IMG/VR virus record: IMGVR_UViG_3300046007_008143
Span: 1-32,402 of that record
Direction: 5' to 3' (one strand)
DNA: 32,402 nucleotides
Origin: a virus
Positions within the stretch are counted from its first letter, which is position 1; each line of letters opens with the position of its first letter. Both the position numbers and the translations under genes were made by a program. The notes under the pieces are model-generated. The model was not told where the DNA came from, searched no databases, and saw only the letters and a program-made list of their open reading frames with translations. Shown piece after piece: positions 8,634-13,842 of this stretch.

Positions 8634-8650
8634 ATGAGAATGATTCTCAT
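8634..8650. promoter_or_regulatory. Fur-box-like palindrome
   Basis: A perfect 17-nt palindrome, ATGAGAAT-G-ATTCTCAT, followed by TTGCAATTAG. It closely resembles ferric uptake regulator operators of gammaproteobacteria, which are built from GATAAT/GAGAAT hexamers. No gene starts close by on either strand, so the regulated promoter is unclear. It could be chance or the operator of another repressor. Confidence 0.35.
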
Positions 8651-8674
8651 TTGCAATTAGGCTCACAGCCCGAT

Positions 8675-8886
8675 GTGAGCGCTCACTAACATGTTGCAGT
8701 GCAGCAGCCCCCAGTGTGCGCTCACTAACATGTTGCGGTGCAGCACCCCCCAGTGTGCGCTCACTAACATGTTGCGGCGCGGCAAATAGGTTAGTGTGCG
8801 CTCACTAACATAGAGGCAGGCCGGCAAGTGTGCGCTCACTAACATGTTGCGGCGCGGCAAATAGGTCAGTGTGCGCACACTAACAT
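8675..8886. repeat. Six operator-like direct repeats (core GTGTGCGCTCACTAACAT)
   Basis: Units begin at 8675, 8714, 8753, 8794, 8828 and 8869 (spacings 39, 39, 41, 34, 41). Four share GTGTGCGCTCACTAACAT. The first unit has the perfect palindrome GTGAGCGCTCAC and the last has GTGTGCGCACAC, also a perfect palindrome; the middle four are imperfect. Units 3-4 and 5-6 form a 75-bp tandem duplication. The symmetric GCGC-centred core looks like a LacI/GalR-style operator. Arrays like this can be repressor, partition or replication-initiator sites. Spacing and unit content do not fit CRISPR. Confidence 0.75.
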
Positions 8887-9089
8887 AGAGGCATGCAAGA
8901 ATCGTGCCGAAGCAAGAAACGTGCCAGAATGCAGGCCCGCCAAAATGGCCTACAAGGGGATATCCACAGGGGCCGAATAGTAACGTAAGCAATTAAGAGG
9001 GAAGGGCACCATGGGCCCATGCGCACGCGACAAATAGGGGACGGGGTAAAGCGGATTTTTAGAATTGTGCCCAAAACGGACACGCCAAA

Positions 9090-9133
9090 AAAGTACCCTC
9101 AAAAAACCAGTATAGTGAGACAACACAACGGAG
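9090..9133 (+). promoter_or_regulatory. Repeated leader element E1 (candidate promoter)
   Basis: AAAAGTACCCTCAAAAAACC, then AG, then TATAGT (9111-9116, one mismatch from a -10 box), then GAGACAACACAACGGAGG leading to the first early gene. Four related copies occur at about 10737, 12385, 12861 and 14256. The conserved upstream AAAAG-ACCCTCAAAAAACC does not match a sigma70 -35 box, so a phage-specific promoter is possible. This copy has the best -10 box. Confidence 0.45.
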
Positions 9134-9142
9134 GATCTCACC

Positions 9143-9391
9143 ATGCGCATCACCACCAAGCAGGCCACGGCCATCATCAAGCAGGTAGCAGACGAGCACA
9201 ATATCCAAGACGCATTCGACCTATTCGACGCGAGCTACATCGAGCACCTTGTAACCCGCATCAATCAGCGACCAATGCCGGCCGGCTATACCCGCGACGA
9301 AATATTCGCAATGTGGGTCTGCGACGACCTCGGCGTGCTCGATTGTTGGGATTCGACACAGCGTCGCCAACAGCAGATGGACGCGCGCTGA
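9143..9391 (+). CDS. Small hypothetical protein (82 aa), first early gene
   Basis: An 82-residue protein MRITTKQATAIIKQVADEHN... with a mostly helical pattern, a Y-T-R-D-E-I-F segment and a polar QQQMDAR tail. No family is recognised. ACGGAGG lies 8-9 nt before the ATG, within the leader shared by this gene block. Its stop (9389-9391) precedes the first hammerhead ribozyme by four bases. As the first gene downstream of the control region, it may be expressed early. Confidence 0.7.
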   Translation: MRITTKQATAIIKQVADEHNIQDAFDLFDASYIEHLVTRINQRPMPAGYTRDEIFAMWVCDDLGVLDCWDSTQRRQQQMDAR

Positions 9392-9395
9392 TTCA

Positions 9396-9447
9396 GCATC
9401 ACTGACGAGGCCTCAATGGCCGAAACCCCGGCGACGGGGTCTGATGC
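9396..9447 (+). ncRNA. Hammerhead ribozyme 1 (type I)
   Basis: Stem I is GCATCA (9396-9401) with TGATGC (9442-9447). The core CTGACGA is 9402-9408. Stem II is GGCC/GGCC with loop TCAAT. Core GAAA is 9422-9425. Stem III is CCCCG/CGGGG closed by GCGA, followed by TC. Every catalytic-core position of the hammerhead is present, with predicted cleavage after the GTC, between 9441 and 9442. Stem I differs from the other three copies on both strands yet still pairs perfectly, which is strong covariation support. The downstream product would begin 27 nt before the ATG at 9469. Confidence 0.92.
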
Positions 9448-9468
9448 AACAACACGGAGCAAAACACC

Positions 9469-10239
9469 ATGCACAAAAAACCCAAAACCCTGCTGTCGAT
9501 CGACACGAATGCCAAGACCGTTAAGGGCCAGACCCTCGGGTTTCTGACCGGCATTCTGTACTTAGCGCCGGCCGACCTATCCGGCCACAACGTATGCGCG
9601 ACGGCCGAATTGGCCGGCTGCAAGGCAGCGTGCCTGTTCACGTCCGGGCGCGGCGCCATGTCATCAGTGCAGGCAGCGCGCCTTAATCGCACGCATTTTT
9701 TCTTCGAGGACCGCGCGGGCTTTATGTCGCTGCTGGTCGAAGACATCGAGCGCCTGATTCGTCGCGCTGCGCGTCTCAATATGACGCCACTGGTGCGCTT
9801 AAACGGCACGTCAGACATTCGCTGGGAGACGATCCGCTTCGACCATACGTTCGCGAATGGCAAGGCGCGTGGCGTGACACTGTTCGAGCTATTCCCCGAG
9901 GTGCAGTTTTACGATTACACGAAGCTCAACAATCGGCGCGACGTACCGGCGAATTATGACCTCACGTTTTCATACTCCGGCGTCGCAGCGTTTCGCGAGT
10001 ATGCGCAGCGGGCCATTGATAACGGCATGCGCGTGGCCGTCGTTTTCCGCACGCGTGAATCGATCCCCGAGACGTTTCAGGGCATGCGCTGCATTGGCGG
10101 AGACGATTCCGACGTGCGCCACCTCGAGCCCAAGGGTGTCGTCGTCGCGCTCTACGCCAAGGGCCAAGCGAAACGCGACGGCAGCGGATTCGTGATCGAC
10201 ACGGCGCAGCGCGTGATCCCGATCAAGCTCGCGGCATAA
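9469..10239 (+). CDS. Phage gene product 88-like protein
   Basis: A 256-residue protein with the pattern of the phage gp88 family: VKGQTLGFLTGILYLAPA near the N-terminus, a Cys cluster NVCATAELAGCKAAC followed by GRGAM (about residues 42-62), VRLNGTSDIRWE (about 107-118), FPEVQFYDYTK (about 142-152), and late GVVVALYAKGQAKRDGSGFV. The repeated Cys suggest a metal site, but the biochemical role of this family is not established. It starts at ATG 9469 after the shared leader CAACAACACGGAG, 27 nt downstream of the predicted ribozyme-1 cleavage site, and ends five bases before ribozyme 2 begins. Family recognition is from memory of its pattern. Confidence 0.8.
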   Translation: MHKKPKTLLSIDTNAKTVKGQTLGFLTGILYLAPADLSGHNVCATAELAGCKAACLFTSGRGAMSSVQAARLNRTHFFFEDRAGFMSLLVEDIERLIRRAARLNMTPLVRLNGTSDIRWETIRFDHTFANGKARGVTLFELFPEVQFYDYTKLNNRRDVPANYDLTFSYSGVAAFREYAQRAIDNGMRVAVVFRTRESIPETFQGMRCIGGDDSDVRHLEPKGVVVALYAKGQAKRDGSGFVIDTAQRVIPIKLAA

Positions 10240-10243
10240 TTGA

Positions 10244-10295
10244 GCACTGCTGATGAGGCCTCAATGGCCGAAACCCCGGCGACGGGGTCCAGTGC
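10244..10295 (+). ncRNA. Hammerhead ribozyme 2 (type I)
   Basis: Stem I is GCACTG (10244-10249) with CAGTGC (10290-10295). Core CTGATGA is 10250-10256. Stem II GGCC/GGCC has loop TCAAT, GAAA is 10270-10273, and stem III CCCCG/CGGGG is closed by GCGA. Cleavage is predicted after 10289. The product 5' end lies 28 nt before the ATG at 10318. It sits just after the stop of the gp88-like gene. Confidence 0.93.
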
Positions 10296-10317
10296 AACAA
10301 CACAGGAGCAAAACACC

Positions 10318-10761
10318 ATGGCACAGAAAATTATATGGCCGGAGTCTAAGGGCCAATCGTCAGAGAGCGAGGCAAACGATTGCACCGTGAGGGCCCTCGC
10401 CAATGCAGCCGGCTGGGCATACTCGGAGGCACACGCGCTGCTGTCGAAACACGGCCGTCGATTCAAAAAAGGCGCGCCGTTTTCGGTCTACCATAGGGCC
10501 TACCTCGAGGCAGGCATGTGCCTGCTGGGATTGTACGGCTGCACGAGACGGGCACGAGGCGCGGCCGGCGTCGCGGCACAGACCCCGGGCCCGGGCATGA
10601 CCCTCGAGACGGCCCTGCGCCGCATGCAGGCCGGCCGGTACGTCGTGCTGATCACGGGCCACGCGCTCGCGGTCGTCGACGGTAAAATCGTGGACCGTGG
10701 AGGCACGCGCGCCGGGTCTCGGGTCTTCGCGATATATAAAGCACCCTCAAAAAACCAGTAA
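10318..10761 (+). CDS. Papain-fold cysteine-peptidase-like phage protein (147 aa)
   Basis: The ATG at 10318 follows the shared ACAGGAG leader; an earlier in-frame start would translate the ribozyme and is rejected. The pattern NDCTVRALANAAGWAY (about residues 20-35) with a helix after Cys, and ITGHALAVVDGKIVDRG (about 113-129), gives a Cys...His...Asp arrangement typical of papain-like/C39-like folds found in small phage proteins. Substrate is unknown; it may be a peptidase, amidase or inactive relative acting on host proteins. The last residues, KAPSKNQ, are encoded by the repeated leader element E2, so the gene end and the regulatory element overlap. Confidence 0.75.
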   Translation: MAQKIIWPESKGQSSESEANDCTVRALANAAGWAYSEAHALLSKHGRRFKKGAPFSVYHRAYLEAGMCLLGLYGCTRRARGAAGVAAQTPGPGMTLETALRRMQAGRYVVLITGHALAVVDGKIVDRGGTRAGSRVFAIYKAPSKNQ

Positions 10762-10779
10762 GATACCAACAACACGGAG
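10737..10779 (+). promoter_or_regulatory. Repeated leader element E2 (candidate promoter)
   Basis: AAAGCACCCTCAAAAAACC, AG, TAAGAT, ACCAACAACACGGAG. It is nearly identical to E4 at about 12861. The first half is the coding end (KAPSKNQ-stop) of the upstream gene; the second half is the leader of the next gene. TAAGAT may be a -10 box. Confidence 0.45.
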
Positions 10780-10785
10780 CGCACC

Positions 10786-10956
10786 ATGGACTATAAAACG
10801 ATCGCATTCGCAGTGACAAACGGCAATTATTCGCACGACAGCATCGCGCTGGCCATCCGGGCCCTCGAGATCCTCGACTGCCCGGCCGAGACGATCCAAG
10901 AGATTGACGACATGCTGTACCGGCTGCGGCCGGCCAGCACTGCTGATGAGGCCTGA
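10786..10956 (+). CDS. Small hypothetical protein (56 aa) ending inside ribozyme 3
   Basis: The ATG at 10786 follows CAACAACACGGAGCGCACC. The 56-residue product begins MDYKTIAFAVTNGNYSHDSI and contains a helical LAIRALEILDCPAETIQEID segment. No family is recognised. Its last residues, STADEA, are translated from the ribozyme itself, and its TGA stop (10954-10956) is exactly the first three bases of loop II of ribozyme 3. Ribosomes finishing this gene would therefore occupy the ribozyme core. Confidence 0.7.
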   Translation: MDYKTIAFAVTNGNYSHDSIALAIRALEILDCPAETIQEIDDMLYRLRPASTADEA

Positions 10957-10988
10957 GTGGCCGAAACCCCGGAGACGGGGTCCAGTGC
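10937..10988 (+). ncRNA. Hammerhead ribozyme 3 (type I), overlapping the end of a gene
   Basis: Stem I is GCACTG (10937-10942) with CAGTGC (10983-10988). Core CTGATGA is 10943-10949, stem II GGCC/GGCC has loop TGAGT, GAAA is 10963-10966, and stem III CCCCG/CGGGG is closed by GAGA. The GCGA-to-GAGA change keeps a GNRA tetraloop. Loop II carries the TGA stop codon of the upstream gene. Cleavage is predicted after 10982, 28 nt before the next ATG at 11011. Confidence 0.93.
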
Positions 10989-11010
10989 AAAACAACACGG
11001 AGAAACCGCC

Positions 11011-11616
11011 ATGGGTCAGGCAATGTACAGCGAAAGCGCTTACGCCGACGCTATTAAGCGCAACATCATGCGCAACGCGTTCACCACCTTTAAGCGCACT
11101 TTTGAGCGCGCCGAAGAGGTGGCAAACTTTTTGGAATCCTACCTGCCGGAGCGCGGCCACGAGCCGTCGAAATTTTTAGAGTCGATGGCCTGCGCCCTGC
11201 TGCGCGACTATGGCAAGCTGACCCCAAAGCAGTACGAGGCGGTCTGCCGATCCATCGACACGCAGGCAGAGCGAAAAGCAGCGCGCGTAGCAGCGATCGA
11301 AGAGCAACGCGCACGCTCGCAGCACCTTGGCGTCCCGGCCGAGCGCCGCGAGTTTACGCTCCACGTCGATAAGATCATCGAGGTGGCCGTCAAACAGTTT
11401 TCATACTACAGCCCCAGCACCGCGCTGCTATACCTGATGCGCGACGCCGACGGCAACCGAGTGGTGTATAAAACCACTGGCAACATGCTGCTCGACGATC
11501 GTTTCCCCGCCGAGGGCGACACCATCACCCTCAAGGCCACGATCAAGTGCCACGAGGAATACAAGGGCGAAAAGCAGACGATTATACAGCGCGCCAAGCT
11601 GCTGTCGTTTGCCTGA
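11011..11616 (+). CDS. Hypothetical protein with OB-fold-like C-terminal domain (201 aa)
   Basis: The ATG at 11011 follows ACAACACGGAG; the upstream in-frame GTG lies within ribozyme 3 and is rejected. The N-terminal ~115 residues are helical and charged (MGQAMYSESAYADAIKRN, AERKAARVAAIEEQRAR). The C-terminal ~75 residues (YYSPSTALLYLMRDADGN through GDTITLKATIKCHEEYKG to IIQRAKLL) follow a beta-rich pattern often found at the ends of phage and plasmid proteins that is thought to be OB-like. A nucleic-acid-binding role is possible but unproven. Confidence 0.72.
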   Translation: MGQAMYSESAYADAIKRNIMRNAFTTFKRTFERAEEVANFLESYLPERGHEPSKFLESMACALLRDYGKLTPKQYEAVCRSIDTQAERKAARVAAIEEQRARSQHLGVPAERREFTLHVDKIIEVAVKQFSYYSPSTALLYLMRDADGNRVVYKTTGNMLLDDRFPAEGDTITLKATIKCHEEYKGEKQTIIQRAKLLSFA

Positions 11617-11617
11617 G

Positions 11618-11653
11618 AGTGCAGCGGCCAGGGTTCGCCCTGGCCAGTACACT
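11618..11653 (+). other. UUCG-capped intergenic RNA hairpin in the ribozyme position
   Basis: GGCCAGGG-TTCG-CCCTGGCC (11626-11645) is a perfect 8-bp stem with a UUCG tetraloop. It is extended by AGTG/CACT pairing (11618-11621 with 11650-11653) around an internal loop. No T-run follows, so it is not a classical terminator. It lies two bases after a stop and just before the shared CAACAACACGGAG leader, the position occupied elsewhere by hammerhead ribozymes. It may be an RNA-processing or stability element. Confidence 0.6.
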
Positions 11654-11676
11654 TTCAACAACACGGAGAAAACACC

Positions 11677-11907
11677 ATGCAATCAAGACCCCTATACACC
11701 ATCGCGGCAGAGATACGGCGCTCGTGGCCTAAGGTTTACTTCGGCGCCGCGCCGTACCTCGAGGCCATGGGCTCGCTCAATAGCATCGAGGACCGCTACG
11801 TGCTCGACGACGCGCGCTCGATCGTGCGGTATTTCTTGGCGAATGCCTCGACGTACCGCGGCGAGCAGGCCAAGGCAATTAAGGCAGAATTAAAGGCAAT
11901 GCTGTAA
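11677..11907 (+). CDS. Conserved small phage/plasmid-type protein (76 aa)
   Basis: A 76-residue protein: MQSRPLYTIAAEIRRSWPKV, FGAAPYLEAMGSLNSIED, then a C-terminal stretch of the type YFLANASTYRGEQAKAIK ending AELKAML. I recall this Y-x-I-A-x-E-I ... YFL-NA-(T/S)-(W/Y)-RG pattern from small proteins of phages and plasmids of Proteobacteria; the function is unknown. It starts after the shared ACACGGAGAAAACACC leader. Confidence 0.75.
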   Translation: MQSRPLYTIAAEIRRSWPKVYFGAAPYLEAMGSLNSIEDRYVLDDARSIVRYFLANASTYRGEQAKAIKAELKAML

Positions 11908-11933
11908 ACCACAACACAACAGGAGCACACACC

Positions 11934-12134
11934 ATGTGGACGTTAGTAGATAGCCAAAACAATCCAGTGAAACCCGGCGCGACGGTTACGTCATTTCGCG
12001 GCGAATCCGCAACGTTAAAAGGAGGGCAGCCACCACACCATGCTGGATCGACCGGACGTGTGTGGACAACGGCGGGTGAATATTTTCCCTCTGTTTACAA
12101 TTTGAAATGGATCAGCACTGCTGATGAGGCCTAA
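11934..12134 (+). CDS. Small conserved phage protein (66 aa) ending inside ribozyme 4
   Basis: The ATG at 11934 follows ACAACAGGAGCACACACC. The 66-residue product has VTSFRGESATLKGGQPP followed by GSTGRVW and YFPSVYNLKW, a beta-rich pattern seen in small phage proteins of unknown function. The last residues STADEA are translated from ribozyme 4, and the TAA stop (12132-12134) is the first three bases of its loop II, the same arrangement as at ribozyme 3. Confidence 0.75.
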   Translation: MWTLVDSQNNPVKPGATVTSFRGESATLKGGQPPHHAGSTGRVWTTAGEYFPSVYNLKWISTADEA

Positions 12135-12166
12135 GTGGCCGAAACCCCGGCGACGGGGTCCAGTGC
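12115..12166 (+). ncRNA. Hammerhead ribozyme 4 (type I), overlapping the end of a gene
   Basis: Stem I is GCACTG (12115-12120) with CAGTGC (12161-12166). Core CTGATGA is 12121-12127, stem II GGCC/GGCC has loop TAAGT, GAAA is 12141-12144, and stem III CCCCG/CGGGG is closed by GCGA. The TAA in loop II is the stop of the upstream gene. Cleavage is predicted after 12160, 27 nt before the ATG at 12188. Confidence 0.93.
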
Positions 12167-12187
12167 AACAACACGGAGAAAATCACC

Positions 12188-12409
12188 ATGTACACAATTC
12201 ACCCCTACCGCAAAACGAGCGACGGAAAACTCGAGCGCTGCGACCATTGCCTGTCAGACTTTTTTAGAATCTGCCGCGTCGAAAAAGACGGCACCGAGAC
12301 GGCACTGATTGACTATGATTTCGATGATTCGGTCGAAATGGTCGCGCAGTGGGCCAATGCCTCGCGGGAGCTAGCGCGCCTGCAAAAAGCACCCTCGAAA
12401 AACCAGTAA
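12188..12409 (+). CDS. Small hypothetical protein (73 aa) with CxxC
   Basis: A 73-residue acidic protein: MYTIHPYRKTSDGKLERCDH, with a CDHC pair and FRICRVEKDGTETALIDYDF. No family is recognised; CDHC plus a later Cys might bind a metal. It follows ribozyme 4 with the CAACAACACGGAG leader. Its C-terminal KAPSKNQ is encoded by leader element E3, the same tail as the unrelated protein ending at 10761. Confidence 0.7.
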   Translation: MYTIHPYRKTSDGKLERCDHCLSDFFRICRVEKDGTETALIDYDFDDSVEMVAQWANASRELARLQKAPSKNQ

Positions 12410-12426
12410 GACACCACAACACGGAG
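12385..12426 (+). promoter_or_regulatory. Repeated leader element E3 (candidate promoter)
   Basis: AAAAGCACCCTCGAAAAACC, AG, TAAGAC, ACCACAACACGGAG. It overlaps the coding end and stop of the upstream gene, as E2 does. The -10-like TAAGAC is the weakest of the five. Confidence 0.4.
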
Positions 12427-12435
12427 AACGACACC

Positions 12436-12627
12436 ATGCAATATCTAATCATCAGCACCAAGGGGCCCGAGGGCTGGGCCCGGTCCAAGATCACCCCGAC
12501 AAACAGCCCGCTGCTGAACGCATTCGAGCGCGACTGGCTGCAGTGGATGCGCCAACACGGCGAAGACGTGGTGACCGTCGGCGATACAATCGTCCAATTG
12601 AAGACACTCGAGGGGAGCGTAGCATGA
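12436..12627 (+). CDS. Small hypothetical protein (63 aa)
   Basis: The ATG at 12436 follows CACAACACGGAGAACGACACC; longer in-frame starts would read through the previous gene and leader. The product MQYLIISTKGPEGWARSKIT ... VTVGDTIVQLKTLEGSVA looks like a small beta-rich fold. No family is recognised. It overlaps the next start codon (GCATGATGA). Confidence 0.68.
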   Translation: MQYLIISTKGPEGWARSKITPTNSPLLNAFERDWLQWMRQHGEDVVTVGDTIVQLKTLEGSVA

Positions 12628-12797
12628 TGACACCATACAGAGCGGTAGCCCTCGCGGAGGGCTTCGAGGAGGGCAGCGAGGAGGAGATCATCGCGGCCTG
12701 GCAGCACCTGATCGACACCGGGCTCGCGTGGTCCCTGCAGGGCTCATTCGGCCGGCAGGCCCGGGCCCTGATCGAGGAGGGGATCTGCCATGGGTGA
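12624..12797 (+). CDS. Conserved small phage protein (57 aa)
   Basis: Starts at ATG 12624 (a second ATG follows directly) with GAGGGGAG upstream, overlapping the previous stop. The product contains EEEIIAAWQHLIDTGLAW, LQGSFGRQA and ALIEEGIC. I recall this A-W-Q-x-L-I-D-T-G...G-R-x-A...L-I-x-x-G-x-C pattern from many phage genomes; the function is unknown. Confidence 0.75.
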   Translation: MMTPYRAVALAEGFEEGSEEEIIAAWQHLIDTGLAWSLQGSFGRQARALIEEGICHG

Positions 12798-12861
12798 GTC
12801 GCTGCTATTAATTGGTCTGACCCTCATTGTGCTGATCATGCGGCCGTGGGACCTAGACTAA
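12790..12861 (+). CDS. Tiny membrane peptide (23 aa)
   Basis: ATG 12790 overlaps the end of the previous gene by 8 nt and has GAGGAGG upstream. The peptide MGESLLLIGLTLIVLIMRPW ends DLD and is essentially one transmembrane segment with a short charged tail. A strong ribosome site and tight overlap support translation despite the length. Role unknown. Confidence 0.55.
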   Translation: MGESLLLIGLTLIVLIMRPWDLD

Positions 12862-12903
12862 AAAGCACCCTCAAAAAACCAGTAAGATACCAACAACACG
12901 GAG
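12861..12903 (+). promoter_or_regulatory. Repeated leader element E4 (candidate promoter)
   Basis: AAAAGCACCCTCAAAAAACC, AG, TAAGAT, ACCAACAACACGGAG. Identical to E2 over the core but here intergenic, directly after the TAA of the tiny membrane peptide. Conservation outside a coding context shows that the element, not the KAPSKNQ peptide, is what is selected. Confidence 0.5.
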
Positions 12904-12909
12904 CACGCC

Positions 12910-13125
12910 ATGCAATCAATCAACGACATTTTCGACTCGTACTTTGCCGATCAGGCCAAGCTGGCCCGGGAGTGGCACGCTCGCGCCGAGGCCCGTAAGC
13001 AGGCACGCGCCGAGCACGACGCCGGCCTGCACACGTGCGGCTACCCGCCGCCGGCCAAAACCGACGGCTGGTACAGCGTCGAGCAGTACGCAAAAGACAG
13101 CGCCGCCGGCCTGTCGACCGAATAA
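12910..13125 (+). CDS. Small hypothetical protein (71 aa)
   Basis: A 71-residue protein: the N-terminal half is a charged Ala/Arg-rich helix (AREWHARAEARKQARAEHDA), followed by LHTCGYPPPAKTDGWYSVE. No family is recognised. It starts after leader E4 with ACGGAGCACGCC. Confidence 0.65.
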   Translation: MQSINDIFDSYFADQAKLAREWHARAEARKQARAEHDAGLHTCGYPPPAKTDGWYSVEQYAKDSAAGLSTE

Positions 13126-13143
13126 TTACAACAGGAGCACACC

Positions 13144-13377
13144 ATGACAACAGACTTTTACACACGCGCGCTCGGGCTGTCGCTCGAGGAGATGCAGGCC
13201 CAGTTTAACTATCGCGTCGAGCAGGGCGAGGACCCGCTGATGATCGCGGCGTCGATCCTATCCGACGCGCAGGAGCTTATCGACGTGCGGGACAAGACCC
13301 GCACCAAACAGGCGATCAACAGAGCAAAGTGGGTACTATTTGAACTTCAAGACAGTAAACGTGAGACGGAGGCATGA
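13144..13377 (+). CDS. Small hypothetical protein (77 aa)
   Basis: A 77-residue helical protein, MTTDFYTRALGLSLEEMQAQ ... QAINRAKWVLFELQD. ACAACAGGAGCACACC precedes the ATG, a shortened form of the shared leader. No family is recognised. The stop overlaps the next ATG (ATGA at 13374). Confidence 0.66.
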   Translation: MTTDFYTRALGLSLEEMQAQFNYRVEQGEDPLMIAASILSDAQELIDVRDKTRTKQAINRAKWVLFELQDSKRETEA

Positions 13378-13652
13378 CCATGACACAGAAAGTAAAACCA
13401 ATCAGCATCTCGGTAATCGCCGAGATCAACCTGACCGCCGACGACTGGTCGCTGTACGGAGAGCCGGGTCGCGAAGAGATCGCGGCCAAGATGAACCGCG
13501 AGGTCGAGCGCCTGCTGGCCGAGGGCAAGATTGGCGGCCTCTACAAGGCCCTCAGCATCGGCCGGAAGTGGGGCGCCACGGACAGCGAGGGATACCACGC
13601 CCTGGCCTACATCGTCGAGTCCCTGGGCTTTGAATACGACAAGGTGATCTGA
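13374..13652 (+). CDS. Small hypothetical protein (92 aa)
   Basis: A 92-residue protein MTMTQKVKPISISVIAEINL with a helical middle (EEIAAKMNREVERLLAEG) and YHALAYIVESLGFEYDKVI at the end. ACGGAGGC precedes the overlapping ATGA start. A second ATG 6 nt on is equally possible. No family is recognised. Confidence 0.68.
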   Translation: MTMTQKVKPISISVIAEINLTADDWSLYGEPGREEIAAKMNREVERLLAEGKIGGLYKALSIGRKWGATDSEGYHALAYIVESLGFEYDKVI

Positions 13653-13653
13653 C

Positions 13654-13842
13654 ATGAGCAGAAACAGAATCAAGGCCCTCGAGCAGACGCTCGAGATGCT
13701 TTACCACGGGCAGCGGGTTCTCGAGTCCCTGCCCGGCGAGTTATCCCCCGAGCAATCCGCACAGTGGGATAAACTCGAGGAGCGCATCAACGAGATGAAG
13801 CACAGGATCGACATGGCTTACTACGAGGAGACAACACCATGA
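13654..13842 (+). CDS. Small coiled-coil-like protein (62 aa)
   Basis: A 62-residue, very charged helical protein (MSRNRIKALEQTLEMLYHGQ, WDKLEERINEMKHRID). It is likely a short helical hairpin. Spacing to the previous stop is one base, and the ATG at 13839 of the next gene overlaps its end. No family is recognised. Confidence 0.66.
   Translation: MSRNRIKALEQTLEMLYHGQRVLESLPGELSPEQSAQWDKLEERINEMKHRIDMAYYEETTP

Larger units (their letters stand above)
8125..9142. other. Gene-free control/origin region between divergent modules
   Basis: About 1 kb without a believable gene separates the leftward head module from the rightward early block. It holds, left to right: the 220-bp inverted-repeat/iteron element (8181-8400), two exact DnaA boxes (8422-8441), short TGTCTCTAT repeats (about 8452 and 8482; a variant at 8344), a Fur-box-like palindrome (8634-8650), six operator-like repeats (8675-8886), a near DnaA box ATATCCACA (8960-8968), and a promoter-like element before the first early gene (about 9090-9133). 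The combination of iterons, AT-rich core and DnaA boxes suggests a replication origin; the divergent gene layout also makes it a regulatory hub. Short frames across the repeats are translations of repeats, not genes. Confidence 0.6.

Noticed and set aside
8675-8686. A genuine lac operator (vector or host contamination)
   Set aside because: GTGAGCGCTCAC equals the core of the symmetric lac operator, but the flanks differ and it is one unit of a local repeat family.
8675-8886. CRISPR array
   Set aside because: Repeat cores are 18 bp with 34-41 bp spacing; the spacers are themselves repeated (75-bp tandem duplication) and there are no cas genes.
8663-8992. Minus-strand open frame across the repeat array, with repeated RNMLVSAHW-type peptides
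   Set aside because: It is simply the translation of the direct repeats, lacks a ribosome site and is bounded by regulatory DNA.
10240-10317. Longer N-terminus of the papain-like protein starting at 10240
   Set aside because: It would translate ribozyme 2 and the leader; a strong ribosome site and ATG are at 10318.
10957-11010. GTG-started N-terminal extension (MAETPETGSS...) of the OB-like protein
   Set aside because: It is the translation of the 3' half of ribozyme 3; the leader and ATG at 11011 are consistent with the other cassettes.
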